From JAQIBY01 sp964527535 (GTDB lineage: Bacteria > Bacteroidota > Bacteroidia > Bacteroidales > ML635J-15), in contig CAZGPW010000242.1 of assembly GCA_964527535.1 (NCBI GenBank), forward strand, positions 1-8,553: a stretch of 8,553 bases of DNA. Reading direction: 5' to 3'. The stretch's first letter is position 1, and every line of letters starts with the position of its first letter. A model generated the notes under the pieces. That model saw only the letters and a list, made by a program, of their open reading frames with translations. It searched no databases and was not told the origin of the DNA. Positions 1 through 7,169 of this stretch are shown one piece after another. Made by a program: the position numbers and the translations under genes.

Positions 1-5
1 TAGAA

Positions 6-58
6 CGGATTTTACTTACACAACCTCCTGGCTATCAACCATAAGCTTCATATTTTTT
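6..58 (+). repeat. Left terminal inverted repeat of the insertion sequence
   Basis: The outer 12 bases CGGATTTTACTT (6-17) and the inner blocks ATAAGCT (41-47) and ATATTTTTT (50-58) recur in reverse complement at 1908-1961. The intervening 23 bases align only loosely, with about 2 bases of length difference from the right end. The repeat lies upstream of the transposase gene, as expected for a left end that holds the transposase binding site. Confidence 0.75.
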
Positions 59-159
59 AACAAATGTAGCAACTAATCCATAATTTTTATCAACAATTAA
101 GTGTTTATAAATAAAATGATTAAATCGTGAGAATATTGTTTTAATGTAGATACGATTAT

Positions 160-167
160 TATCTTTG
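160..167 (+). promoter_or_regulatory. Possible -7 box for the transposase gene
   Basis: TATCTTTG fits the Bacteroidota TAnnTTTG consensus and lies 4 bases before the ATG. A TTG at 136-138 is a weak -33 candidate. A start site about 7 bases downstream would give an almost leaderless transcript, so this may be chance in an AT-rich leader. Confidence 0.3.
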
Positions 168-171
168 TGAC

Positions 172-1896
172 ATGTATGTACAAAGAAACAAAAGAACAGG
201 AAAAAACGGCAAGGTTTACACCTCCACCTTGTTGTGCACCAAGTACCGCCAGGATGGGAAAATAAAGACAAAAGTCGAGACAAACCTCTCGCACATGCCC
301 GAGGAACTTGTTCTGACCATTGAGAACGTGCTCAAGCACGGTAAAGGCGCGTTAGTTTCAGCTGAAAACATTGCTGCCAAAAGTGCCACAGATTTTGGGC
401 TGGTATATTTGCTGATGCATCTTATGACTAAATTGCGCATTAGCCAAACCATAGAAAAAGTACTTCCCGCGCAGCAAGCTGCACTTTTAAAAGCCACTAT
501 TATTGGGAAAATAATCACAAAGGGTAGCAAACTGGGCATTTACAACTGGCTTAGGCGCAACAAAAACATTTGCTCACAACTTGGGGTTGACATTGAACAA
601 ACAAAAGTTGAACACCTGTATTCTGCGCTTGGACATGCAAGCCAGATGCAGCAAAAAATAGAACGCAAATGGTTTTTATACCATAAATCAAAACACAAAG
701 AAGTCTATTTGTACGATATAACCAGCACCTATTTTGAAGGCACACAAAATGAACTTGCCGCATTTGGCTACAACCGCGACAAGAAAAAAGGGAAGATGCA
801 AATTAACATCGGATTAATTACCGACAGCGAAGGTTTTCCCTTAAAGATTGAAGTTTTTGAAGGGAATATCAACGATCATATCACAGTGCAGGAACAAATA
901 AAAAGCATCAAAGCGGAATTTAATACCAACCAGGTTATTTTCGTTGGCGACAGGGGGATGAAAATCCGCTATAATTTAGAAGAGCTGGATGAGGCAGGCA
1001 AACAGGGGGTACGTTACATAACAGGCTTGACCAACCAGGAAATAAAGAGCCTGTTAGATGACAATATCATACAATTAAAGCTGTTCAGCAACGATCTGGC
1101 AGAAGTAGAATACCAGGGAGAACGTTACGTGCTGTCAGTCAACGGAGCGCTCCAGGAGCAAGAATTGACTTACCTGAAAACCATGCGCGGGATTGCCGAT
1201 GATGAGATAGCAGAAGTAAAAGCATCGTGGGAGAAACGCCACAGGCAAAACACAGAAAATATTCGAAAATTAAAAGATGGGCATAAAAATAAAAAATTGG
1301 TAACCGCTTTTAGCGAAAAACAGCTTGATAGTTACAAATTGCGCATCGAAAAAATATTATCCAAGCGAAGATTAAAACAGTATTATGAAATTATAGAAAT
1401 AAGCAACCAGTCATTTGTGATTGATTTCAAAGCAGAAAATTACCAGCAGACAAAACAGCTTGCCGGGAAATATGTTGTGTGCACCAATGTTGAAAAGGGA
1501 CAAATGGAAAAAACAGAAGTCAGGCAGCAATACAAAAACCTGCAACATGTTGAACATGCATTCCGCGATTTTAAAAGCGATAATATTCAGCTGCGCCCGG
1601 TCTATCACCGTAATGAAGCCCAAACCCGAGGGCATGTTTTGCTTTCCATGTTCTCTTACGCCATTGTCAAAGAGATGGAAGACAAAATTTTCCCTTTCCT
1701 GGCATCATGGAACAAAAAGACAAAAAGTAAACTGTCATTTTCTGACATACTGGAGGAACTCAAGGATATTAAACTGGTAACATTAAATTTAGGGAGAAAT
1801 GTCGAAAGCATTAAAATAACAGAACTCAATGAGGTACAGAAACAGGTTTTAAAACTTTTCAATATGAAAAAAACAGACTTAGAAAAACATTTGTAG
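172..1896 (+). CDS. IS1634-like (IS4 superfamily) DDE transposase
   Basis: This encodes a 574-residue transposase expected to cut and rejoin the ends of the surrounding element. The N-terminus, MYVQRNKRTGKNGKVY, followed by a basic stretch and a helical region, is typical of the IS1634 group. The RNase H-like DDE core can be read from its motifs: first Asp in YDITSTYFEG (D182), second Asp in FVGDRGM (D260), and the C-terminal Glu in HVEHAFRDFKS (E461), followed by RPVYH. A long insertion between the second Asp and the Glu (about residues 275-440, with a charged helical portion near 350-410) is the beta-rich/helical insertion usual for IS4-type enzymes. The length is normal and there is no frameshift or internal stop. 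The start at 172 fits the family N-terminus and follows a possible TAnnTTTG box. The neighbouring inverted repeats confirm that it belongs to an intact IS. Assignment to IS1634 rather than a neighbouring IS4 subgroup rests on my recognition of the sequence. Confidence 0.93.
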   Translation: MYVQRNKRTGKNGKVYTSTLLCTKYRQDGKIKTKVETNLSHMPEELVLTIENVLKHGKGALVSAENIAAKSATDFGLVYLLMHLMTKLRISQTIEKVLPAQQAALLKATIIGKIITKGSKLGIYNWLRRNKNICSQLGVDIEQTKVEHLYSALGHASQMQQKIERKWFLYHKSKHKEVYLYDITSTYFEGTQNELAAFGYNRDKKKGKMQINIGLITDSEGFPLKIEVFEGNINDHITVQEQIKSIKAEFNTNQVIFVGDRGMKIRYNLEELDEAGKQGVRYITGLTNQEIKSLLDDNIIQLKLFSNDLAEVEYQGERYVLSVNGALQEQELTYLKTMRGIADDEIAEVKASWEKRHRQNTENIRKLKDGHKNKKLVTAFSEKQLDSYKLRIEKILSKRRLKQYYEIIEISNQSFVIDFKAENYQQTKQLAGKYVVCTNVEKGQMEKTEVRQQYKNLQHVEHAFRDFKSDNIQLRPVYHRNEAQTRGHVLLSMFSYAIVKEMEDKIFPFLASWNKKTKSKLSFSDILEELKDIKLVTLNLGRNVESIKITELNEVQKQVLKLFNMKKTDLEKHL

Positions 1897-1907
1897 CAAC
1901 AAAATCG

Positions 1908-1961
1908 AAAAAATATCAGCTTATCTCACTGAATACCTGCGTTTTGTTAAAGTAAAATCCG
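1908..1961 (-). repeat. Right terminal inverted repeat of the insertion sequence
   Basis: This is the reverse-complement partner of the left end: AAAAAATAT (1908-1916), AGCTTAT (1918-1924) and AAGTAAAATCCG (1950-1961). It begins only 12 bases after the transposase stop codon, the usual tight arrangement at an IS right end. Confidence 0.75.
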
Positions 1962-1977
1962 GTACAATCTACTATAC

Positions 1978-2006
1978 TGCTGAGTTACGCCGAGAAGCGC
2001 TCAGCA
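1978..2006. other. Hairpin with 7+3 bp stem between the IS and the mannosidase gene
   Basis: TGCTGAG (1978-1984) pairs with CTCAGCA (2000-2006). Continuing inward across a TTA bulge, CGC (1988-1990) pairs with GCG (1997-1999) around a CGAGAA loop. No T-run follows, so it is not a convincing intrinsic terminator. It lies 17 bases outside the IS right end and could be a remnant of whatever occupied the site before the insertion, or a structured RNA end. Confidence 0.4.
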
Positions 2007-2110
2007 CCACATAGGAATGGAAGAAATGATTGTAAGAAAATCCAATAACAATAAGGTAATTCAGGTAATCTTTCAGATATTCATTTAAAATTATTTCCAT
2101 GAATTTTTAT

Positions 2111-2118
2111 TAATTTTG
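2111..2118 (+). promoter_or_regulatory. Candidate -7 box for the GH92 gene
   Basis: TAATTTTG matches the Bacteroidota TAnnTTTG -7 consensus and is 17 bases before the ATG at 2136, giving a short leader. No clear TTTG -33 element stands at the expected distance. The box is outside the upstream IS, so the gene seems to keep its own promoter. Confidence 0.45.
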
Positions 2119-2135
2119 ACGCTAAAATTACCCTA

Positions 2136-5123
2136 ATGAAACACCGTCTTACGTTTCCGTTTTTTTTTACTGTGATATTTATTGCAGCCATTGTGGCTGT
2201 GCTTGTTTTTATTCCCTTTAAGCACAAAAAAGTTGCAGAAAACCTCAGTATTTTTGTTGATCCCTTTATCGGAACCGGTGGCCATGGACATACTTACCCC
2301 GGCGCAAGCCTTCCTTTTGGTATGGTACAAATCAGCCCTGATACACGGTTGTCTGGTTGGGATGGTTGCAGTGGATACCATTATTCCGATACGGTAATAT
2401 ATGGCTTTTCTCATACTCACTTGTCGGGAACCGGCGTTGCTGATTACTGCGATGTCTTGTTCATGCCGGTTAACGGGAAGCCGGTATTTCATAATGGCGT
2501 TTCTGACAGCAGCAGCATGGGTTATGCAAGCAGCTTTGATAAATCATCCGAAAAAGCATCCCCGGGGTATTATGCCGTGCATCTCAATGAACCGGATGTG
2601 TTTGCAGAATTTACATGCACTGAACGAACCGCCTTTCATAAATATCACTACAGCAACCCGGATTCAATGTTTATCATGATTGACCTCGTTCATCGTGATC
2701 CGGTGATTAAAGCCGCCTTAAAAAAAGTAAACGACACGGATATTGCAGGCATGCGGCGATCAAAATCATGGGCAAAAGACCAGTGTATCTATTTTTATGC
2801 CCGGTTTTCAGCCCCCATAAGGTCGTACCAGGTAAAAGGGGACGATCTGGAAGAAACCAACACTTATGATGTGTTGGGAAAAAAAGTCAGGGCAGCCATA
2901 GGATTTGATACAATAAAAGAACAAACCCTGTATGTAAAGGTAGGGATTTCTGCTGTCAGTGTTGAAAGTGCGAAGGAAAACCTTGAAAAAGAAACTGAAA
3001 AACTGGATTTTGATTCAGCGCTGGCATTGGCCAAAGAACAATGGAACGATGAATTAAGTACAATTCTTGTTCGGGGCGTCAACAGATCAAATAAAGTAAA
3101 GTTTTATTCCGCCTTGTATCACGCCTTTTTAAGCCCTGACGTGTTCAGCGATTATGATGGATACTACCGGGGAACCGATAAAAAAAATCATCACTCCGGT
3201 GCGCATACACAATACACCGTTTTTTCGCTTTGGGATACTTATCGCGCTGTGCATCCATTGTTTACCATCACACAGACAGAAAGAACAAAAGATTTTGTCC
3301 GCACCATGTTGCAGCATTACAAGGAAGGTGGAAAATTACCGGTCTGGGAACTGGCGGGAAATTATACCGGTTGCATGATCGGATATCATGCCGTTCCCGT
3401 TATATACGATGCATATAAAAAGGATATTATCTCCGGTAATGAGGATATGGCGCTTGAAGCCATGCAACATTCCGCTACCCTGCCGCACCTCGGGTTGCCT
3501 GCATGGAGGAACAAAGGGTATATCGGCATTGAAGATGAACATGAATCGGTATCCAAAGCCCTTGAATATGCTTATGACGACTGGTGCATTGCCATGATGG
3601 CGAAAAAAGCAGGAAATAATGACGTGTACAGGGAGTACATTGCCCGCGCCCAGCAGTATAAAAACCATTTTAATCCGGAAACTAAACTCATGCAGCCACG
3701 CTTCAACGGCGGTTGGAAGCCGGATTTTGATCCTGCCGAAGTGGACTTTAATTATACCGAAGCAAACGCATGGCAATACAGTTTTTACGTTCCGCACGAT
3801 ATTGATACATGGATAAGCCTTATGGGAGGTAAAGATTCACTTAACCTGATGCTTGATAAACTGTTTAAGGCAGGGGAAAACACCACGGGGCGCCAACAGG
3901 TAGATATCACAGGCCTCATTGGTCAGTATGCCCACGGAAATGAACCCAGCCATCACATCGCTTATTTGTATAACTATTGCGGAAAGCCCTGGAAAACACA
4001 AAAACTCGTAAAACAGATCATGGATGGTTTTTATACCACCTTGCCGGATGGTTACATTGGAAATGAGGACTGCGGCCAAATGTCAGCGTGGTTTGTGTTG
4101 TCTGCCATGGGATTTTATCCCGTTAACCCTGCAAACGGCATTTACGATTTTGGCAGCCCTTTATTCGACACCTGCATCATACAGTTTGAGAACAACAACA
4201 CATTCTCCATTACCGCCGAAAATCTGTCATCAGAAAATGTATATATCCAATCCGCAACACTCAACGATGAGGCATATAACAAAACTTATATTCGGCATGA
4301 AAACATTATGAACGGCGGGGAATTGCATTTTGTCATGGGAGCAAAGCCGAATAAAGAATTCGGCAGCAGCGATGAAGCCATTTTCCATGCTGAAATCAAA
4401 GGAGAACCTATCGTGATTTGCCCTGTGATTTCATCGGAAAAACAGGTGTTTTTCGACTCAGTAAAAATCAGTATGTCATCTGCACAGAAAAATGGTATAA
4501 ACATATTTTATACTACCGATGGCAGCATTCCGGACAGGGAATCCAACCTGTTTACAGGGGATTTTTACGTGTCAGAATCATGTGAAATGAAAGCCATAGC
4601 CTGCTCTGAAAATAATAAATCAGGAGTGGTAACGGCCAGGTTTTCAAAGTTAGACCCGGATGTTTCACTTAGCTTGTATGCCCAATACAGCACCCAATAT
4701 CCGGCCGGAGGCGATTATGCACTGATAGATGGTATCCGGGGAGGAAAAGATTTCAGAACAGGGCAATGGCAGGGATACCAGGGTCAGGACTTTGAAGCCG
4801 TGGTTGACCTGGGCAATGAGAAAACCTTGTCAGTGGCAGGCATTAGGTTTTTGCAGGACATCAAAAGCTGGATATGGATGCCTGAAGAGGTTGAGTTTTT
4901 GGTGGCAGGCAATTCAAAACGCTTTTATTCACTGGCTGCGCTTAAGCCCAAGACAGATTCCAGTGACTATGGCCGGTTTGTGGAAGGCTTTGAAACCAAA
5001 ACGGACGACAGAAAAGTCAGGTACCTGAAAATAAAAGCCAAATACCCCGGAACCATTCCCGATTGGCATCCCGGAGCCGGCAATAAATCATGGGTGTTTG
5101 CAGATGAAATTTATTTCGAATAA
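2136..5123 (+). CDS. Exported GH92 alpha-mannosidase with CHB_HEX_C and F5/8 C-like domains
   Basis: The 995-residue protein belongs to glycoside hydrolase family 92, calcium-dependent inverting exo-alpha-mannosidases that trim alpha-mannosides from glycans. Residues about 6-28 form a hydrophobic segment after a basic start. There is no lipobox Cys, so it is either a poorly cleaved signal peptide or an inner-membrane anchor with the enzyme in the periplasm. The GH92 module (about 38-755) opens with DPFIGTGGHGHTYPGA, then WDGCSGYHY and HTHLSGTG. Later motifs are YTEANAWQY (E542, candidate general acid), GNEPSHH (E603) and GNEDCGQMSAW (D645, candidate general base). Residues about 760-840 resemble the chitobiase/hexosaminidase C-terminal domain (FYTTDGSIPD). 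Residues about 848-995 look like an F5/8 type C discoidin fold (ALIDGIRGG, QWQGYQGQDFEAV), a likely carbohydrate-binding part. This domain order is common in Bacteroidota GH92 and GH20 enzymes. No SusC/SusD or regulator is beside it, so the glycan target (N-glycan, yeast mannan or other) cannot be inferred. The start follows a TAnnTTTG box. Confidence 0.95.
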   Translation: MKHRLTFPFFFTVIFIAAIVAVLVFIPFKHKKVAENLSIFVDPFIGTGGHGHTYPGASLPFGMVQISPDTRLSGWDGCSGYHYSDTVIYGFSHTHLSGTGVADYCDVLFMPVNGKPVFHNGVSDSSSMGYASSFDKSSEKASPGYYAVHLNEPDVFAEFTCTERTAFHKYHYSNPDSMFIMIDLVHRDPVIKAALKKVNDTDIAGMRRSKSWAKDQCIYFYARFSAPIRSYQVKGDDLEETNTYDVLGKKVRAAIGFDTIKEQTLYVKVGISAVSVESAKENLEKETEKLDFDSALALAKEQWNDELSTILVRGVNRSNKVKFYSALYHAFLSPDVFSDYDGYYRGTDKKNHHSGAHTQYTVFSLWDTYRAVHPLFTITQTERTKDFVRTMLQHYKEGGKLPVWELAGNYTGCMIGYHAVPVIYDAYKKDIISGNEDMALEAMQHSATLPHLGLPAWRNKGYIGIEDEHESVSKALEYAYDDWCIAMMAKKAGNNDVYREYIARAQQYKNHFNPETKLMQPRFNGGWKPDFDPAEVDFNYTEANAWQYSFYVPHDIDTWISLMGGKDSLNLMLDKLFKAGENTTGRQQVDITGLIGQYAHGNEPSHHIAYLYNYCGKPWKTQKLVKQIMDGFYTTLPDGYIGNEDCGQMSAWFVLSAMGFYPVNPANGIYDFGSPLFDTCIIQFENNNTFSITAENLSSENVYIQSATLNDEAYNKTYIRHENIMNGGELHFVMGAKPNKEFGSSDEAIFHAEIKGEPIVICPVISSEKQVFFDSVKISMSSAQKNGINIFYTTDGSIPDRESNLFTGDFYVSESCEMKAIACSENNKSGVVTARFSKLDPDVSLSLYAQYSTQYPAGGDYALIDGIRGGKDFRTGQWQGYQGQDFEAVVDLGNEKTLSVAGIRFLQDIKSWIWMPEEVEFLVAGNSKRFYSLAALKPKTDSSDYGRFVEGFETKTDDRKVRYLKIKAKYPGTIPDWHPGAGNKSWVFADEIYFE

Positions 5124-5270
5124 AATGCGCTCTGATCTAATAAATTGGTTCTACTGCAAACTTAGTGGAAAATCAGGAATATCTGAAAGTGAAAATTTAT
5201 GTAATTTTACTTATTCTTTATGAATTTCTCTAATCCATTCAATGATTAACCAGAAGGTTTATATGGCTAA

Positions 5271-5369
5271 TTCTATGTGAATTCCTATGTGTACTGTGCC
5301 TATTGTGGTTCCAACCTGAGATGTTTCCAAATTTTTGAACCACAGCAGGTCACATAGGCCCACATAGAA
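5271..5369. repeat. Long imperfect inverted repeat of CTATGTG-like units
   Basis: Three blocks pair in nested order: TTCTATGTG (5271-5279) with CACATAGAA (5361-5369), CCTATGTG (5284-5291) with CACATAGG (5351-5358), and TGTGGTTC (5304-5311) with GAACCACA (5337-5344). The loop is 5312-5336, and the left arm has extra bases between its second and third blocks. Each arm is itself a degenerate tandem of a CCTATGTG-like unit. The form resembles the dispersed stem-loop repeats often seen between genes in environmental Bacteroidota, so a REP/MITE-like element is likely. A T-run at 5377-5382 follows the 3' arm, so it could also stop transcription coming from the mannosidase gene. Confidence 0.65.
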
Positions 5370-5484
5370 AAGCTAATTTTTTCGGGAATATTCGCCGGAG
5401 GGGGCTCGCTTGTTTTCGGGTATAAAAAGCGCAATAAGCCAGGTAAGCAGATTGTAAAAATTTATCAACAAATTATATTTATTT

Positions 5485-5513
5485 TGTCGCAAATATTTAC
5501 TAAATTTGCGACA
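5485..5513. promoter_or_regulatory. Perfect 10-bp inverted repeat, candidate operator of the DUF6088-rhuM unit
   Basis: TGTCGCAAAT at 5485-5494 is repeated exactly in reverse complement as ATTTGCGACA at 5504-5513, with a 9-base spacer. The centre-to-centre distance of the arms is 19 bases, about two helical turns, which suits a dimeric winged-helix protein. The right arm overlaps the -7 box, so binding would block transcription. AbiEi antitoxins are known to autoregulate by binding inverted repeats at their own promoters. The DUF6088 protein encoded 19 bases downstream is therefore the natural candidate ligand. Confidence 0.7.
5501..5508 (+). promoter_or_regulatory. -7 box of the DUF6088-rhuM promoter
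   Basis: TAAATTTG fits TAnnTTTG, and a TTTG at 5483-5486 may serve as the -33 element, although the gap is slightly short. The box is 24 bases before the ATG at 5533 and overlaps the right arm of the inverted repeat. Confidence 0.55.
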
Positions 5514-5532
5514 GATTTTATCATATTAAAGC

Positions 5533-6144
5533 ATGTCAAGCACAGAAAATCAAATAATAACAAAATTCAGAAAAGCCAAGAGGGGTTCGCTCTTTTTTGT
5601 GGATGATTTTCTCCGATTTGGTTCGGCGAAATCAGTTGGGAAAGTACTGGAGAGATTGGTTGAAAAAGGAGAAATATCACGTGTTGCACGTGGCATATAT
5701 GCCCGTCTTGAAACACATGAGGTTTTTGGAGAAATAAAACCAACAAGTGAAGAGATTGCAAAGGCTGTAGCAAAGAGGGATAAAGCCCGAATTTTACCAA
5801 CTGGTGCATTAGCAATGCATGTTTTGGGCTTATCTACTCAAATCCCTCTAAAAATTGTTTATCTGACCGATGGCTCTGCCCGTACCATTAAATTGGCAAA
5901 CAGAACCATCAAATTCAAAAAGAGCTCTCCCAAAAACCTGGCAGCCATCGGAAAAATCAGCAGTCTGGCCATTCAGGCTCTAAAAGAAATCGGGAAAGAC
6001 AAGGTAACGGATGAAGAAATCAAAATCATCCTAAAACAACTCGAAAGTGAAGAACCCTACCGCTTAAAACACGATATTAACTTAGCTCCCGAATGGATAC
6101 GCATCATTATGCGAAAAGCACTAAATGACAATCGCAATGCATAG
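5533..6144 (+). CDS. DUF6088 / AbiEi-like winged-helix antitoxin-type regulator
   Basis: The 203-residue protein resembles the DUF6088 family, which is grouped with the AbiEi antitoxins of type IV toxin-antitoxin systems. Residues about 5-60 form a winged helix. The helix FGSAKSVGKVLERLVEKGE, followed by the wing ISRVARGIYARLE, is the characteristic AbiEi-like pattern in which a DNA-binding domain ends in RGIY. Residues about 75-200 form the mixed alpha/beta C-terminal part, including TGALAMHVLGLSTQIP and the strand pair IVYLTDG / RTIKLANRTIKF. In typical loci this gene precedes a nucleotidyltransferase toxin (AbiEii/AbiGii). Here the next gene, 26 bases downstream on the same strand, is a RhuM homologue instead, so it is either an orphan antitoxin or the regulator of a different partner. 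The perfect inverted repeat over its promoter supports autoregulation. The length is normal and the frame intact. Family membership is recognised by eye; the function is inferred. Confidence 0.85.
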   Translation: MSSTENQIITKFRKAKRGSLFFVDDFLRFGSAKSVGKVLERLVEKGEISRVARGIYARLETHEVFGEIKPTSEEIAKAVAKRDKARILPTGALAMHVLGLSTQIPLKIVYLTDGSARTIKLANRTIKFKKSSPKNLAAIGKISSLAIQALKEIGKDKVTDEEIKIILKQLESEEPYRLKHDINLAPEWIRIIMRKALNDNRNA

Positions 6145-6170
6145 GTTAACACGATAATAAAAGACAAATT

Positions 6171-7169
6171 ATGAACAGCAAAATCCTCATATACAAAAAT
6201 AAAGATGTCAACATCAAAATAGATGTTCGTTTAGAGAATGAAACGGTATGGCTCACCCAGGCACAAATGGCTACTTTGTTTGGGAAAGACAAACGCACTG
6301 TCAGCGAGCATATCGGTAATTTATTTCAAGAAAGAGAATTGGATAAAAGTTCAACTGTCCGGAAATTCCGGATAGTTCAAACCGAAGGACCACGGGAAGT
6401 TGAACGCGATCTCGACCACTTTAATTTAGATGTTATTATCTCGGTAGGCTACCGGGTAAAATCATTACAAGGAACGCAATTTCGTATTTGGGCTACACAG
6501 CGATTAAAGGAGTACATCATCAAAGGTTTTACACTCAATGATGACCGCTTTAAGTCGGGCAGTTCAATGAACTATTTCAACGAACTGCAGTCGCGTATCC
6601 GGGAAATCCGGATATCGGAGAAATTCTTTTACCAAAAAATAAAAGACATTTATGCCACCAGTATAGACTATGACCCAAAAGATGAAAAAACCATTGAATT
6701 TTTTAAAGTTGTACAAAATAAACTGCTATGGGCAATTAGTCAGCAAACGGCAGCAGAACTGATTTATAGGCGGGTGGATGCCACTTTACCATTAATGGGA
6801 ATGCTTTCATATGACAAAAAGCAGGTGGCTTCCATAAAAAAAACCGATGTAAGCATTGCTAAAAACTATTTGAATGAAGATGAAATGAAACTTCTCGGCT
6901 TGTTAGTAGAACAGTATTTGGCATTTGCCGAAACCATGGCACAGCAACAAACACCAATGTATATGCAAGATTGGATTGAACGATTGGATGTAATATTAAA
7001 AATGAACGGGCGGGAATTGCTTACACACGCAGGTAAAATCAGCCATCAGATGGCATTGGAAAAGTCAGGAGAAGAATATGAAAAATTCAAACAACAACAA
7101 AAAGCCATTGAAAAAGAAGCCAGTTTAAAAGAATTGGAAAAAGATATTGAAAAACTGAAAGGCAAATAA
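6171..7169 (+). CDS. rhuM: RhuM-family protein
   Basis: The 332-residue protein is a full-length member of the RhuM (virulence_RhuM) family, named after a gene of a Salmonella pathogenicity island. Its biochemical function is not established. The N-terminus carries the family signature: VRLENETVWLTQAQMATLFG (about residues 20-39) with a helix-turn-helix-like segment, KDKRTVSEHIGNLF, then LDVIISVGYRVKSLQGTQFR and IWATQRLKEYIIKGF. The same N-terminal block is known in front of Fic domains in some proteins, but no Fic motif (HPFxxGNG) is present. The middle (about 135-290) is helical with no recognisable catalytic motif. The last 40 residues are a highly charged Lys/Glu/Gln coiled coil. It follows the DUF6088 gene by 26 bases and its stop overlaps the ATG of the next small ORF by one base, indicating one transcript. 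RhuM genes are recurrently found inside type I restriction loci, and an HsdR remnant lies directly downstream here. Confidence 0.92.
   Translation: MNSKILIYKNKDVNIKIDVRLENETVWLTQAQMATLFGKDKRTVSEHIGNLFQERELDKSSTVRKFRIVQTEGPREVERDLDHFNLDVIISVGYRVKSLQGTQFRIWATQRLKEYIIKGFTLNDDRFKSGSSMNYFNELQSRIREIRISEKFFYQKIKDIYATSIDYDPKDEKTIEFFKVVQNKLLWAISQQTAAELIYRRVDATLPLMGMLSYDKKQVASIKKTDVSIAKNYLNEDEMKLLGLLVEQYLAFAETMAQQQTPMYMQDWIERLDVILKMNGRELLTHAGKISHQMALEKSGEEYEKFKQQQKAIEKEASLKELEKDIEKLKGK

Larger units (their letters stand above)
6..1961 (+). mobile_element. Complete IS1634/IS4-superfamily-like insertion sequence
   Basis: The element is defined by its DDE transposase gene and by inverted repeats on either side. 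CGGATTTTACTT at 6-17 is matched exactly by its reverse complement at 1950-1961. Further in, ATAAGCT (41-47) followed by ATATTTTTT (50-58) is matched by the complement at 1908-1916 and 1918-1924, with small indels between. This gives imperfect ends of about 50 bp and an element of about 1.96 kb. Outside these blocks the similarity stops: left flank TAGAA, right flank GTACA. I see no target-site duplication, though only 5 bases of left flank are visible, so a longer duplication would be cut off. The transposase reading frame is intact, so the element could still be active. The exact outer boundaries are uncertain by a few bases. Confidence 0.8.
5124..5532. other. Gene-free intergenic region with stem-loop repeat and operator
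   Basis: No credible coding sequence occupies these 409 bases on either strand. The first 140 bases are AT-rich with no clear terminator for the mannosidase gene. A long imperfect inverted repeat lies at 5271-5369. A short GC-rich patch follows, flanked by a direct repeat of TTTTCGGG (5379-5386 and 5413-5420, 34 bases apart). The promoter and palindrome of the DUF6088 gene lie at 5483-5513. Confidence 0.6.

Noticed and set aside
1421..1780. A 119-residue open frame inside the transposase gene on the same strand
   Set aside because: It is a shifted-frame shadow with a Cys/Lys/Trp-rich, unfamily-like composition. The main frame carries the conserved DDE Glu across this region.
65..1900. TGTAGCAAC occurs as a 9-base direct repeat at 65-73 and 1892-1900, flanking the transposase, like a target-site duplication
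   Set aside because: The matching inverted repeats lie outside these copies (6-58 and 1908-1961), and the right copy overlaps the transposase stop codon. It is more likely a subterminal motif or chance.
3336..3797. A 153-residue minus-strand frame inside the mannosidase gene
   Set aside because: It is antisense to the highly conserved GH92 catalytic region, with no recognisable domain or start signal.
5271..5369. CTATGTG-like repeats considered as a CRISPR or tandem array
   Set aside because: The units are short, degenerate and arranged as a palindrome without unique spacers, and no cas genes are present.
5379..5420. Two copies of TTTTCGGG, 34 bases apart, around a GC-rich patch
   Set aside because: There are only two copies and no symmetry. 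This is not a CRISPR or iteron array, and there is too little to assign a function.
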